64,000 nt of DNA. Origin: Actinomadura sp. KC06. GTDB taxonomy: Bacteria; Actinomycetota; Actinomycetes; Streptosporangiales; Streptosporangiaceae. A program made the translations under genes and the position numbers. Shown one piece after another: positions 35,559 through 44,685 of the stretch. The stretch spans positions 24,465 to 88,464 of the forward strand of contig NZ_SMKT01000010.1 of NCBI RefSeq assembly GCF_004348735.1. The letters run 5' to 3'. The notes below the pieces were generated by a model. The model was not told the origin of the DNA and did no database searches. It worked only from the letters and a program-made list of their open reading frames with translations. Position 1 is the stretch's first letter. Each line of letters starts with the position of its first letter.

Positions 35559-36623
35559 ATGACCGCGTACGGCCTCCTCGTCTCCCCCTCGCACAACCGG
35601 GTCTACGCCCAGGCCGCCGCCGCGCTGGTGAAGGCGGAGCTGACGGTGTTCAGCGAGCGGGCACTGGACGGGCGCGTCCGCGATGTCCAGGAGACCGCGA
35701 TCGGCGGCGTCCCGTACGTGACGTTCTCCGCCGACGAGCTGACGGAGCAGGACGTCCGCCTCCTGTCGAACCTGTCGTCGCTGTACGCGCTCTTCCGGAT
35801 CGAGGACGAGCTTCTCCGTCCCGTCACGCTCCAGCCGCTCGACCTGTTCGGCAGCGACCTCCTCACCATCCAGAAGTACTCGGGCAAGACGAACGAGTAC
35901 TTCACCAAGCTGCTGCTGAACGTCACCGCGATGGCGACCGACTCCCCCATGGACCTGGTCACCGGGCGTCCACGCGTCCTCGACCCCATGTGCGGCCGCG
36001 GCACGACCCTCAACCAGGCCATGATGTACGGCCTGGACGCCGCCGGGATCGACATCGACGGCAAGGACTTCGACGCCTACGCCGCCTTCATCAAGACCTG
36101 GCTGAAGAACAACCGGGTCAAGCACCAGGCCGAGGTCGCCAACGTCCGCCGCGAGAAAGCCGTCCTCGGACGCCGCCTGCACGTGACCCTCGGCGCGTCC
36201 AAGGAGCGCTACAAGAGCGGCGAGACGATGGAGATCACCGTCGTGAACGCCGATTCCCTCGATGCCGGGAAGTTCTTCCGGCCAGGGTCGTTCGACATGA
36301 TCGTGACGGACGCGCCGTACGGGGTGCAGCATGGGAGCCGTCCCAAGGGCGGGCAGGGGCAGCGGGGACGGAAGGGCAAGCTGCACCTGTCGCGCAGCCC
36401 TGTCGAGCTCCTCACGGCCGCCGTTCCCGAATGGGCCCGGCTACTGCGCTCCGGCGGCGCCATCGGCATCTCGTGGAACACGTATGTGGGGCGCCGTGAG
36501 GAGCTTGCGGACGTCCTCGCGTCCAACGGGCTGGACGTCCAGGACTCCGACGCCTACCGCGGCTTCCGCCACCGCGTCGACCAGGCCATCACCCGCGACC
36601 TCATCACCGCCCGCAAGCCCTGA
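35559..36623 (+). CDS. SAM-dependent methyltransferase of the TRM11/RlmKL-like type
   Basis: 354 residues. Motif I is VLDPMCGRGTTLNQAMMYGL and motif IV DAPYGVQHG, a variant of the (N/D)PPY catalytic motif of amino-methyltransferases. The N-terminal 110 residues resemble the substrate-recognition part of TRM11/UPF0020 enzymes. Likely a guanine-N2 or adenine-N6 RNA or DNA methyltransferase; the target is unknown. ATG 35559 immediately follows the hairpin pair, about 33 bp away. Confidence 0.8.
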   Translation: MTAYGLLVSPSHNRVYAQAAAALVKAELTVFSERALDGRVRDVQETAIGGVPYVTFSADELTEQDVRLLSNLSSLYALFRIEDELLRPVTLQPLDLFGSDLLTIQKYSGKTNEYFTKLLLNVTAMATDSPMDLVTGRPRVLDPMCGRGTTLNQAMMYGLDAAGIDIDGKDFDAYAAFIKTWLKNNRVKHQAEVANVRREKAVLGRRLHVTLGASKERYKSGETMEITVVNADSLDAGKFFRPGSFDMIVTDAPYGVQHGSRPKGGQGQRGRKGKLHLSRSPVELLTAAVPEWARLLRSGGAIGISWNTYVGRREELADVLASNGLDVQDSDAYRGFRHRVDQAITRDLITARKP

Positions 36624-36650
36624 CCAGCACCGCCTGCGCGCGCCTCGCGG

Positions 36651-37352
36651 TCATGGAGCGTGCCAGCGTTCGATGTGCGGGAGCAGCTCGTCCAGGCCGT
36701 GGATGAGGGCGTCGGGCGGCGTGAGGCCGGGACGCTCGAAGGCGTGGGTGGTCTGGTGCCGGATCTGGACGGCGCGCAGCCCGGCGGACTTGGCGCCGTG
36801 GATGTCGTCGTACGGGCGGTCGCCGACGTAGACGCAGGACGCGGGATCGGTGGCGCCGACGGCGTCCATGGCGGCGCGGAACGCCTTGGCGTGCGGTTTC
36901 GTCCAGGGGATCTCGCTGGAGTAGACGGCGCCGTCGAGCAGGTGCAGGACGTCGTCGCGGGCGAAGATCCGCTCGTGCAGCTCGCGCGACCAGATGGTGT
37001 TGGACAGGACGCCGACGCGGATGCCGCGCTCGCGGAGGGCGTTGAACAGGCCGGGGACGGCGGGGTCGGTGTGGGTGTGCGGCGTCCAGGTCTCGAAATG
37101 GGTGGCGAGGAGCGCTTCGGTGGCCTCGACGCCGGCGATCTCGAAGACCTCGGCGAGGGTGGCGCTGCGCTGCTCCTCGTCGCAGCGGCGGCCGAGCGCC
37201 AGCTCCGCGTCGGCGAGCGCGGCCGCGGCCTTCTCGACGTCGTCCGGGGGCAGGTGGGCGGTGCAGATCGCGCGCCACAGGTCGGCCAGTTCGATGTCGT
37301 GCCACGGGGTCAGCGTGCCGCCCCAGTCGAAGATCACAGCTTGTACGCCCAT
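36651..37352 (-). CDS. HAD-superfamily hydrolase with altered motif I
   Basis: 233 residues. Motif I is IFDWGGTLTPW: the nucleophile Asp is present, but the +2 position, normally the general acid-base Asp, is Gly. Motif II is VLSNTIW, motif III the Lys in TKPHAKAF, motif IV VGDRPYDDIHGAKSAGL. The cap is the subfamily I helical type. Loss of the second Asp suggests slow or non-phosphatase chemistry. ATG 37352 gives the usual start; the frame goes on to 37499 without homology. Confidence 0.82.
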   Translation of the reverse strand: MGVQAVIFDWGGTLTPWHDIELADLWRAICTAHLPPDDVEKAAAALADAELALGRRCDEEQRSATLAEVFEIAGVEATEALLATHFETWTPHTHTDPAVPGLFNALRERGIRVGVLSNTIWSRELHERIFARDDVLHLLDGAVYSSEIPWTKPHAKAFRAAMDAVGATDPASCVYVGDRPYDDIHGAKSAGLRAVQIRHQTTHAFERPGLTPPDALIHGLDELLPHIERWHAP

Positions 37353-37513
37353 GCTCCGGATCGTAACCACCCGCGCGGCATGGACGATCACTCCCGAACG
37401 CGACGCTTTCGTCCACCGGGACGGGAGGTTTCGTCCGGCGCGAGCGGGAGTAGGGCGGCCGTCAGCGGGGATACCGGTCCGATCAGCGGAAACCGACACG
37501 GACTGGAGGAGCC

Positions 37514-37783
37514 ATGAGGGCGCGCAAGCCCGGTGAGGCCAGGGACTTCCGCGACGACATCGACGACATGGGCGACAACACCCAGGACGAGCAGATCGGC
37601 CTGACGGAGGAGTACGTCACCGACCCGCCCGAGGAGTTGGAGATCGAGGAGCCCCAGCAGAGCAGGGACGGGCTGGGCATCACCGAGTACGAGCGGCAGA
37701 CGGCCAGGGAGGGCGACGACGAGCGGCCCCGACCGGACACGCCCGCCGAGTCCGACGCCGTCAACCCCACCCGGAGACCATGA
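37514..37783 (+). CDS. Small acidic hypothetical protein, 89 residues
   Basis: Strong GGAGGAG 2-6 bp before ATG 37514. Very rich in Asp, Glu, Arg, Pro and Gln (RDFRDDIDDMGDNTQDEQIG, PPEELEIEEPQQSR), predicted disordered. No domain recognised. Convergent with the secreted-protein gene, 26 bp apart. Confidence 0.55.
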   Translation: MRARKPGEARDFRDDIDDMGDNTQDEQIGLTEEYVTDPPEELEIEEPQQSRDGLGITEYERQTAREGDDERPRPDTPAESDAVNPTRRP

Positions 37784-37809
37784 GCACGCTGCCGCAGGGC
37801 AGGGAGCGG

Positions 37810-39204
37810 TTACGGCATGCCCGGCTTCTGCATCTCCTTGCGGTAGATCCAGTACAGCATTCGCTGGCCCGGACGCTCGGTGACGCCCCAGACGCGGTCG
37901 CCTCCCGAGTACGGGTCGAAGGCGAGGGACTCGCCGCCGATCGGCCCGACCAGGTGGAACGGTGAATTGCCGTCCCCGTCGCGGTCGCTGTAGATGGAGC
38001 CGGGCGAGGCCCCGTTGGACGTGTTGTAGTAGATCGTGTCTCCCGTCCCGCTGTGGTAGCCGGAGACGCCCTGCACCTTCGTGAGGTTCGTGCCGTACAC
38101 GACCGATGACTTCACCCGTCCGGACGCGTCGGTCTTCAGCGACCCGTCCGCGTTGAGGGGCCACCGCACCACGCGCATGGGCCGCGCGGACGTCACCCCG
38201 CCCGCGGTCTTGAACTCGGCGGTGAGGAGGCTCTTCGGCGAGGTGGTCGGGTCATAGGAGACCGTGCTGAAGCAGAGGTCCTGGTTCTGGGCGTCCGGCA
38301 CCTTGTCCCAGGCGGGGCAGGAGCCGGCGTTCTCGGGACTGAACGCGGCCGTCTGGAACAGCGCGTACTTCTCGTTGTGGGCGTAGAACTTGCCGTCGTC
38401 GCCCACGCCGAGGATGTTCTTGCCGGTGGCGACCCGGTAGGTGCGCCGGATGTCGTACACCCGAAGCCCGGACGTGCTGGCCGTGTAGAGGAAGTCGCCC
38501 GCCAGGGCGGTTCCGCCCTGGTGCTGCTTGGCCTCCGCGACGCCCTTGGTGGTGACGGATCCGGTCGGCGGCGCGGCGGGCGAGACGTCCTTGAACGCGA
38601 GCTTCCCGTCGGCGGTGGCCGTGGGGATCGCCAGTGTGACGGGCTGGTAGGCGCCCTTGGCCTGGACGCGCGGACGGGTGCCGACCGTGATGCGCGACCC
38701 GTCCGTCACCCAGTCGTCGCCCTCCTTGTGCCGGTGGTACCAGCTGAGGACGACGCCGTCGAGCTGCTCGGTGCGGCTGATGGCGACGCCCTGCGGGATC
38801 CAGTACTGGGAGCTCTTGTCGCCGTTGTCGAAGCACCACGCGCCGAGCGTCACCTTGGCGTCGACGGCCATGACGGCGTCGTTGGAGCCGCATTCGCTCT
38901 TCCAGCTCAGCCCGTTTCCGGCGCCGGCAGCCGCGGCGGCGAGGTTCGGCTGGCGTGTCATGCCGCGGTCGGGGTTCGCAGCCATCGCGTCGAGTTGGCG
39001 AAGGGCGTCCGCCGGCACGGGCTCGGACTTCATCGTGAACGAGACTCCGGGGAGCGGCGCGGTGTCTCCGGCGGCGGCCGCCGCGGCGGCGGGCGAGATC
39101 GCCACCGTCCGCGGGGTCCCGGACGGCAGCGCCACGGCGGCGGCGACGGCGAGCACGGCGCCGCCCCCGAGGCCGATCATGGTCGTCGTTCGGGGGGTGT
39201 ACAT
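37810..39204 (-). CDS. Secreted protein of unknown function, 464 residues
   Basis: An N-terminal signal peptide (TTTMIGLGGGAVLAVAAAVA) is followed by an Ala-rich stretch, then a beta-rich body with repeated Trp/Tyr/Gly/Asp-containing segments (GAWCFDNGDKSSQYWIPQGV, YYNTSNGASPGSIYSDRDGD, GGDRVWGVTERPGQRML). It may be a beta-propeller or secretion-stress protein; no catalytic motif was found. ATG 39204 with AAAGG 5 bp upstream is chosen over the frame start at 39258. Divergent from a flippase-like membrane gene. Confidence 0.75.
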   Translation of the reverse strand: MYTPRTTTMIGLGGGAVLAVAAAVALPSGTPRTVAISPAAAAAAAGDTAPLPGVSFTMKSEPVPADALRQLDAMAANPDRGMTRQPNLAAAAAGAGNGLSWKSECGSNDAVMAVDAKVTLGAWCFDNGDKSSQYWIPQGVAISRTEQLDGVVLSWYHRHKEGDDWVTDGSRITVGTRPRVQAKGAYQPVTLAIPTATADGKLAFKDVSPAAPPTGSVTTKGVAEAKQHQGGTALAGDFLYTASTSGLRVYDIRRTYRVATGKNILGVGDDGKFYAHNEKYALFQTAAFSPENAGSCPAWDKVPDAQNQDLCFSTVSYDPTTSPKSLLTAEFKTAGGVTSARPMRVVRWPLNADGSLKTDASGRVKSSVVYGTNLTKVQGVSGYHSGTGDTIYYNTSNGASPGSIYSDRDGDGNSPFHLVGPIGGESLAFDPYSGGDRVWGVTERPGQRMLYWIYRKEMQKPGMP

Positions 39205-39427
39205 GGTGACCTTTCCGGGAGACAGGCAGAAATAGGACAGATCGGAGATCCTGGGCACTTATTGATCATCTGTCAGAGCAACGCGCGAGGTTCCCGACCG
39301 AACCGTTCGCCGCGCCGTGACGGGCGGGGCAAGAGGTCGTCCGGCGATTCGCGGGCGTACCACGGGGAATGTCAGGATTCGGGCTTAGGCTGCTCAAAAA
39401 TGGGCGGATCTGCGAGGTAACCGGGAC

Positions 39428-40519
39428 ATGCGGCGGGCGGGCGTGATCGTCCAGTGGGCGCTCGTCCTCGCCGCGCTCGCGACCCTCCCGCTCTACCGCG
39501 ACGAGCTGCCCGACCTCGGCACCGTCTGGACGGCCGCGACGCACGCCGACCCGGCCTGGCTCGCCCTGGTCGTCCTGGCGGTGGCGGGCTCGATGGGCGC
39601 GTTCGCGCGGCTCCAGCGCCGGCTGCTGCGCATCGGCGGCCTGCGGATGTCGCTGCGCCGCGCGTTCGCGATCACCTACGCGGGGAACGCGCTGTCCACC
39701 ACGCTGCCGGCCGGACCGGCGGTGAGCGTCGTCTACACGTTCCGGCAGTTCCGCCGCGGCGGGGCGTCGGCGCAGCTCGCCACGGCCGTGATCGTGGCGG
39801 GCGGCGTGATCACCACCACCGCCTACTCGCTGATCGGCCTGCTCGCGCTGCTGGCGGCCCCGCACGCCCGCGGCCCGGCGTTGGTCGTCCTGGCCATACT
39901 CATGACGCTGCTCATCCCGGCCCTGCTCTGGCCGCGGACGCGCGCCCTGGCGACTGCCCCGATCCGGCGCGCCTACCGCGCCGCGATCGCCCACCCCAAG
40001 ATCGCACCGCACGTGGAGCGGCTGGCGGACGTCCCGCACAGCCTGCGCCCGACCCGCCGCGACTGGGCCGCACTGATCGCGCTCTCCCTGCTGAACTGGG
40101 TGTTCGACATCCTGGCGCTGCTGTCGGCGGCGCACGCGGTCGGCATCGGCGCCGCCCCGGACGGCGTCGCCCTCGCCTACTTCGCGGCCCAGGCGGCGGG
40201 CAGCCTCTTCCCGCTGCTGCCCGGCGGTCTCGGCGCGATCGAGGGCAGCATGGCCGCCTCGCTGGTCGCCCTGGGTGCGGCGCTCTCGCCCGCCGCCGCG
40301 GCCGTCGGCCTCTACCGGCTCGTGTCCTACTGGGCCGTCGTCGCGGTCGGCTGGATCGCGTGGATCATCCTCCACGAGGGCCTGCGCCTCCCGGCCCGCG
40401 CCAAGGCGCTTCTGGCCGGTTCCGGACGCCTTCTCCTGGACGGCCTGGCGACCGTCGCCTACGTCGCGCCGTACGCGGCCGTCCACCTGCGCGCCCAGGC
40501 CGGCGCCCGCCGCCCCTGA
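39428..40519 (+). CDS. Membrane protein of the LPG-synthase TM family (PF03706-type, UPF0104)
   Basis: 363 residues, about eight helices. The family pattern is visible: AFAITYAGNALSTTLPAGPA, ATAVIVAGGVITTTAYSLIG, and AAGSLFPLLPGGLGAIEGSM with the typical PGGLG-E motif. In MprF the same domain flips lysylphosphatidylglycerol; stand-alone members are thought to be lipid flippases. A candidate catalytic counterpart lies 20 kb away at 60633. ATG 39428. Confidence 0.85.
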   Translation: MRRAGVIVQWALVLAALATLPLYRDELPDLGTVWTAATHADPAWLALVVLAVAGSMGAFARLQRRLLRIGGLRMSLRRAFAITYAGNALSTTLPAGPAVSVVYTFRQFRRGGASAQLATAVIVAGGVITTTAYSLIGLLALLAAPHARGPALVVLAILMTLLIPALLWPRTRALATAPIRRAYRAAIAHPKIAPHVERLADVPHSLRPTRRDWAALIALSLLNWVFDILALLSAAHAVGIGAAPDGVALAYFAAQAAGSLFPLLPGGLGAIEGSMAASLVALGAALSPAAAAVGLYRLVSYWAVVAVGWIAWIILHEGLRLPARAKALLAGSGRLLLDGLATVAYVAPYAAVHLRAQAGARRP

Positions 40520-40614
40520 CCCGCCGCCTCATCAGCCCAGCGACCGACCCCTGCCTCGGACCTTCGACCGAGATCACACTTTCCGGGAATCAACATCACA
40601 AAAAGGGGGCTTTA

Positions 40615-41172
40615 GTGGTCATCGACCGACCCGATGCCACGAAACGGACTCCCATGTACGGATCGCCCAACGGCCCGTCCGCGACACCGGTGCTCGACGT
40701 CGACGACAGCAAATTCCGCTCGGTGCTGAGCCGATTCGCGACCGGCGTGGTGGCCGTCGCCGCCGTCGAGCCCGAATCGGGACGTCCGACCGGCCTGGCC
40801 GCGAACTCGTTCACGTCCGTCTCACTCGACCCGCCCCTCGTGGCGTTCTGCGTCGCGCACACCAGCACCACCTGGCCGCGCCTGCGAGCCGCCGGCCGCC
40901 TGTGCGTCAACATCCTCGGCGAGCCGCAGCTCGCGATCGCCGAACGCCTGGCCCTCAGCGGCGGCGACAAATTCACCGGCGTCGACTGGACGGAGTCCCC
41001 CGGCGGCGCCCCGATCATCGACGGCGCTCTCGCCTGGATCGAATGCTCGGTGACCCAGGAACACCCCGCCGGCGACCACACGATCGTCGTGGCCCACGTC
41101 CACGCCCTGGCCGTCCACCACGACGACCCACCCCTGATCTTCTACAAGAGCACCTACACAACGCTCCCCTGA
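40615..41172 (+). CDS. Flavin reductase family (DIM6/NTAB) protein
   Basis: 185 residues with the FMN-binding split-barrel pattern: FRSVLSRFATGVVAVAAV, GLAANSFTSVSLDPPLVAFC with the FMN loop, and FTGVDWTESPGGAPIIDGAL. It reduces flavin with NAD(P)H for a monooxygenase partner; none is adjacent. GTG 40615 with GGGGG 6 bp upstream. Convergent with the ROK regulator, 9 bp apart. Confidence 0.85.
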   Translation: MVIDRPDATKRTPMYGSPNGPSATPVLDVDDSKFRSVLSRFATGVVAVAAVEPESGRPTGLAANSFTSVSLDPPLVAFCVAHTSTTWPRLRAAGRLCVNILGEPQLAIAERLALSGGDKFTGVDWTESPGGAPIIDGALAWIECSVTQEHPAGDHTIVVAHVHALAVHHDDPPLIFYKSTYTTLP

Positions 41173-41181
41173 CCAGCCTGT

Positions 41182-42411
41182 TCAGACGGGGCTGTCTTCG
41201 GGGGCTTTGAGGCGGGCCAGGACCTGGAGGGGGTCGGCCAGGACTTCGGCGAAGGCGAATTCGGCGGCGCCTACCAGGGTGGTGTCGTCGCCTAGGGCGG
41301 CGGTGCGGAGTTTCACCTTTTCGCGGGGGGCGGCTAGGGCGCCGGTGGCCAGGACGCTGCGGATCTGGGCGGCGGCGCCCAGGTAGATGTCGCGGAGCGT
41401 CCCGCCGAAGACGACGAGGCCGGGGTTGAAGATGTTGACGAGGTTGGCGACGCCGAAGCCGAGCCAGGTGCCGACGCGCTGCAGCGCCTCGCGGGCGACG
41501 ATGTCGCCGGCGTCGGCGGATGCGACGATGTCGCGGACGGCGTCGCGGCCCGGCCGGCCCGGGATCTCCTCGCGGCCCGCGTGGGCGAGGAGGGTCCGCT
41601 CCCCCACCTCGGCCTCCAGGCAGCCCTTGGAGCCGCAGGCGCAGGGGCGTCCGCCCGGGTTGACGATCATGTGGCCGATCTCGCCGCCGTAGCCCTCGTC
41701 GCCGGCGAGGAGGCGGCCGTGCGCGATGATGCCGCCGCCGACGCCGACGTCGCCGTGCAGGTAGATCAGGTTGTCGGAGTTGACGCCCGCGCCGCGCTCG
41801 TGTTCGGCGAGCGCGCCGAGGTTGGCGTCGTTGCAGACGGAGACGGGGATGCCGAGGCCGAGGCGGCGGGACAGCAGGTCGCCGAGCCGCAGGTCGCCGA
41901 CGTCGAGGTTGGGGCCGAACATGATGGTGTCGTCGGAGCGGCGGACCGTCCCTGGGAACCCGACGGTGGCGCCGACGCAGACGGCGTCCCGCTCGGCCTT
42001 GCGGACGAGGGAGCGGGCCCCGGCGACGAGCACGCCGACCAGGTCGGCCGGGTCGGAGTCGCGCGACCGGACGCCCTCGCGCCGGTCGAGGATCACGCCG
42101 CCGAGCCCCACCCGCGCGACGACGAGCCGGTCGACGCCGACCTCGAACGCGAGCACGTACACGCGGGTGGACTCGGGCCGGACGACCAGGGACGGGCGTC
42201 CGGCGCGCCGTCCGGGGCCGCGCGGCAGCTCCTCGCGGACGAGCCCGGCGGCGGTCAGGTCGGCCGTCAGCGCCATGATCGTGCTGCGGTTCAGGCCGAG
42301 GGACTCGGCGAGCGTCGCCCGGGACGCGGGCCCGCGCAGGTGGACGAAGCGCAGCAGCGTCCCGAGGTTGTGCCGCCGGATGTCCTCTTGTGACGGGCCG
42401 CCCTTCATCAT
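41182..42411 (-). CDS. ROK family transcriptional regulator
   Basis: 409 residues. N-terminal winged helix-turn-helix (RRHNLGTLLRFVHLRGPASR, SLGLNRSTIMALTADL), then the ROK ASKHA domain with DVGVGGGIIAHGRLL, the EIGHMIVNPGG segment and the zinc motif CACGSKGCLE. ROK regulators such as XylR/NagC bind sugars or phosphosugars. The last gene of the sugar ABC operon; ATG 42411 overlaps the ATPase stop (ATGA). Likely represses its own operon through the inverted repeats upstream of the binding-protein gene. Confidence 0.92.
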   Translation of the reverse strand: MMKGGPSQEDIRRHNLGTLLRFVHLRGPASRATLAESLGLNRSTIMALTADLTAAGLVREELPRGPGRRAGRPSLVVRPESTRVYVLAFEVGVDRLVVARVGLGGVILDRREGVRSRDSDPADLVGVLVAGARSLVRKAERDAVCVGATVGFPGTVRRSDDTIMFGPNLDVGDLRLGDLLSRRLGLGIPVSVCNDANLGALAEHERGAGVNSDNLIYLHGDVGVGGGIIAHGRLLAGDEGYGGEIGHMIVNPGGRPCACGSKGCLEAEVGERTLLAHAGREEIPGRPGRDAVRDIVASADAGDIVAREALQRVGTWLGFGVANLVNIFNPGLVVFGGTLRDIYLGAAAQIRSVLATGALAAPREKVKLRTAALGDDTTLVGAAEFAFAEVLADPLQVLARLKAPEDSPV

Positions 42412-43166
42412 CGGCGCAGCCCAAGCTCGCCGCTGGTCCCCGCGGTGATCAGCTCGACGACCTGCCGGTGCGTGACGTCGGCGGTGCTGACCTGGGCGAC
42501 CATCCGGCCGAGGTACAGCGCGGCGATCCGGTCGGAGACCGCGAAGACGTCGTTCATGTTGTGCGAGATCAGCACGACGGCGAGGCCCCGGTCGGCGAGC
42601 CGCCGGACGATCTCCAGCACCTGCTGGGTCTGCGCGACGCCGAGCGCGGCGGCGGGCTCGTCCAGCACCACGACCTTGCTGTCCCACAGGACGGCGCGGG
42701 CGATCGCGACGGTCTGCCGCTGCCCGCCGGACAGCGTCGAGATCCGCCGCCGGACGGAGCCCATCGTCCGGACGGAGAGGCCGGACAGCGTCCGGCGCGC
42801 CATCTCCTCCATCGTGTCCTCGTCGAGCGCGAGGCCGCGGCGCTGCTCCCGGCCGAGGAAGAGGTTCTCGACGATGTCGAGGTTCTCGCAGAGCGCGAGG
42901 TCCTGGTGGACGATCTCGATGCCGAGCCGGGTGGCGTCGCGGGGGCTGGAGACCCGCACCGGGCGGCCCTCGAAGCGGAACTCGCCCGCGTCGAACGGGT
43001 GGATGCCGCCGATGCACTTGACCAGAGTCGTCTTCCCTGCGCCGTTGTCGCCGACGAGCGCGGTGACCTCGCCCGGATACGCCGTGAACGCGACGTCGTG
43101 CAGGACCTTCACGGAACCGAAGCTCTTGTCGATGCCGCGCAGATCCAGTGCTGGCGTCACTGACAT
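42408..43166 (-). CDS. Sugar ABC transporter ATPase, single domain (second copy)
   Basis: 252 residues with Walker A GDNGAGKTT, Q-loop VHQDLALC, signature LSGGQRQTVA, Walker B VVVLDEPAAAL and H-loop ISHNMND. CUT2-family sugar importer ATPase, but only one nucleotide-binding domain. It closely resembles the first ATPase of the operon (44686-45471), and all catalytic motifs are intact in both. ATG 43166 lies after a 186-bp gap that contains a hairpin. It is ATGA-coupled to the ROK gene. Confidence 0.92.
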   Translation of the reverse strand: MSVTPALDLRGIDKSFGSVKVLHDVAFTAYPGEVTALVGDNGAGKTTLVKCIGGIHPFDAGEFRFEGRPVRVSSPRDATRLGIEIVHQDLALCENLDIVENLFLGREQRRGLALDEDTMEEMARRTLSGLSVRTMGSVRRRISTLSGGQRQTVAIARAVLWDSKVVVLDEPAAALGVAQTQQVLEIVRRLADRGLAVVLISHNMNDVFAVSDRIAALYLGRMVAQVSTADVTHRQVVELITAGTSGELGLRR

Positions 43167-43297
43167 GCCGAGGGGCTCCCACCGTGCCGCACCGCCGCCG
43201 CGCGCCAGGCGGTCGTGGTCCGTGAGCGTATCAGCAGCGTTCCACGGCCCGGAAGCGCCGTCCGGACGGCCCGGACCCGGGCCTTCGGGCAGGGCCG

Positions 43298-43327
43298 GGG
43301 AGCCGATGGGCCGGGCCACCGGCTCCC
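43298..43327 (-). repeat. Hairpin between permease and second ATPase gene
   Basis: GGGAGCCG (43298-43305) and CGGCTCCC (43320-43327) form an 8-bp stem with a 14-nt loop, 26 nt behind the permease stop. It may stabilise the upstream mRNA or set the level of the second ATPase. Confidence 0.45.
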
Positions 43328-43352
43328 GTCCGTTCGCGGCCGGGTGCACGGG

Positions 43353-44672
43353 TCATCTCCCCGTGCTCGACCGCCGGCGCCTGGCCAGCGCGTCGATGCT
43401 CGCGGCCAGCAGCAGCACCAGCCCGGTGATCAGGTAGCTGAGGTAGGCGCTGGTGCCGAGCAGCCCGAGCCCGTTGTCGATGAGCGCGATGACGAGCCCG
43501 CCGAGGACGGCGTCGCGCGCCTTGCCGCGCCCGCCGAACAGGCTCGTCCCGCCGATGACGGCGGCGCCGACCGCGTACAGCAGCGTGTTCCCGCCGCCGG
43601 CGCTGGTGGCGACGGAGTTGAGCCGGGACGCGGCGACGATGCCGCTGACCGCCGCCAGCCCGGACGCGATCATGAAGACGGAGATCCGGATGCGGGTGAC
43701 GTTGATGCCGGCCCGCCGGGCGGCCTCGGAGTTGCCGCCGACCGCGTAGATGTGCCGCCCGTAGGCGGTGCGGCCGAGGACGAACGTGCAGACGATGAGC
43801 AGCGCGCCGACCAGCGGCACGCCCCACGGGATGCCGCCGAGCATGATCAGGGGGCTGGGCGCGCGGTCCAGGCTGAGCACGTAGGTGCTGATCAGCAGGG
43901 CCGCCGCGACGACGGCGCACTGCGCGACGACGAACTCGATCGGCTTGGCGTGCAGGTGCCGGACGTGCTGGCGCCGCCACCGCAGGAGCTGCGTGGCCGT
44001 GTAGCCGGCGACGCAGAGGCCGGCGAGCGTCCAGCCGAGCCAGATCGGCATGTTCTTGTTGGACAGCGCGACGATGACGTCGTCGCGGACGGGCACCGTC
44101 CCGCCCTCGCCGATCAGCCGCAGCGTGACGCCCTGCAGGCCGAGGAAGAACGCGAGCGTGACGACGAACGACGGTATTCGCAGCACGGAGACGAGCCAGC
44201 CGATGGCCGTGCCGATGACGATGCCGATCGCCACGCCGGTCAGCACGGCGGTGTACCAGGGCTGCCCGGCGTCGGTGATGAGCTTGGCGAGCACGGCCGC
44301 GCACAGCCCGCTGGCGACGCCGGCGGCGAGGTCGATCTCGCCGAGGAGCAGCACGAAGACGAGGCCCATCGCGAGGATCGTGATGGGCAGCGCCTGCACG
44401 GACAGGTTCGCCATGTTCCCCTTGCTGAGGAACGTGTCGGGCTTCAGCGCGGTGAACAGCACGACCAGGGAGACCAGGCCGAGGACGGCGGGCAGGGCGC
44501 CGAGCTCCCCCGCCTTGATCCGGTGCCAGTAGTCCAGCAGCGCGGACTTCATGTCGTGCTCGCGGCGGTCGGTCGCGAAGTCCGAGTCCGCCAGCGTCAT
44601 GGCCTTGCTACCGGCGCCCTTCGTGAGGTCGGCGCCCTTGGCGACGTCGTCGCCCGGGATGTCGGTGGACAC
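43353..44672 (-). CDS. Sugar ABC transporter permease (CUT2/XylH-type)
   Basis: 439 residues with about ten helices of the BPD_transp_2 fold: GLVFVLLLGEIDLAAGVASG (the family motif), IPSFVVTLAFFLGLQGVTL and GRTAYGRHIYAVGGNSEAAR, the coupling-helix region facing the ATPases. Dimeric channel for a monosaccharide, probably xylose-like by resemblance to XylH. GTG 44672 with GGGAGG 7 bp upstream, 13 bp behind the first ATPase. Confidence 0.9.
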   Translation of the reverse strand: MSTDIPGDDVAKGADLTKGAGSKAMTLADSDFATDRREHDMKSALLDYWHRIKAGELGALPAVLGLVSLVVLFTALKPDTFLSKGNMANLSVQALPITILAMGLVFVLLLGEIDLAAGVASGLCAAVLAKLITDAGQPWYTAVLTGVAIGIVIGTAIGWLVSVLRIPSFVVTLAFFLGLQGVTLRLIGEGGTVPVRDDVIVALSNKNMPIWLGWTLAGLCVAGYTATQLLRWRRQHVRHLHAKPIEFVVAQCAVVAAALLISTYVLSLDRAPSPLIMLGGIPWGVPLVGALLIVCTFVLGRTAYGRHIYAVGGNSEAARRAGINVTRIRISVFMIASGLAAVSGIVAASRLNSVATSAGGGNTLLYAVGAAVIGGTSLFGGRGKARDAVLGGLVIALIDNGLGLLGTSAYLSYLITGLVLLLAASIDALARRRRSSTGR

Positions 44673-44685
44673 CTGCGTCCTCCCT

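Noticed and set aside
37780..37965. 61-residue frame starting ATGA at the stop of the acidic protein
   Set aside because: It runs into the coding region of the secreted protein on the other strand; the sequence is arginine/alanine shadow-like.
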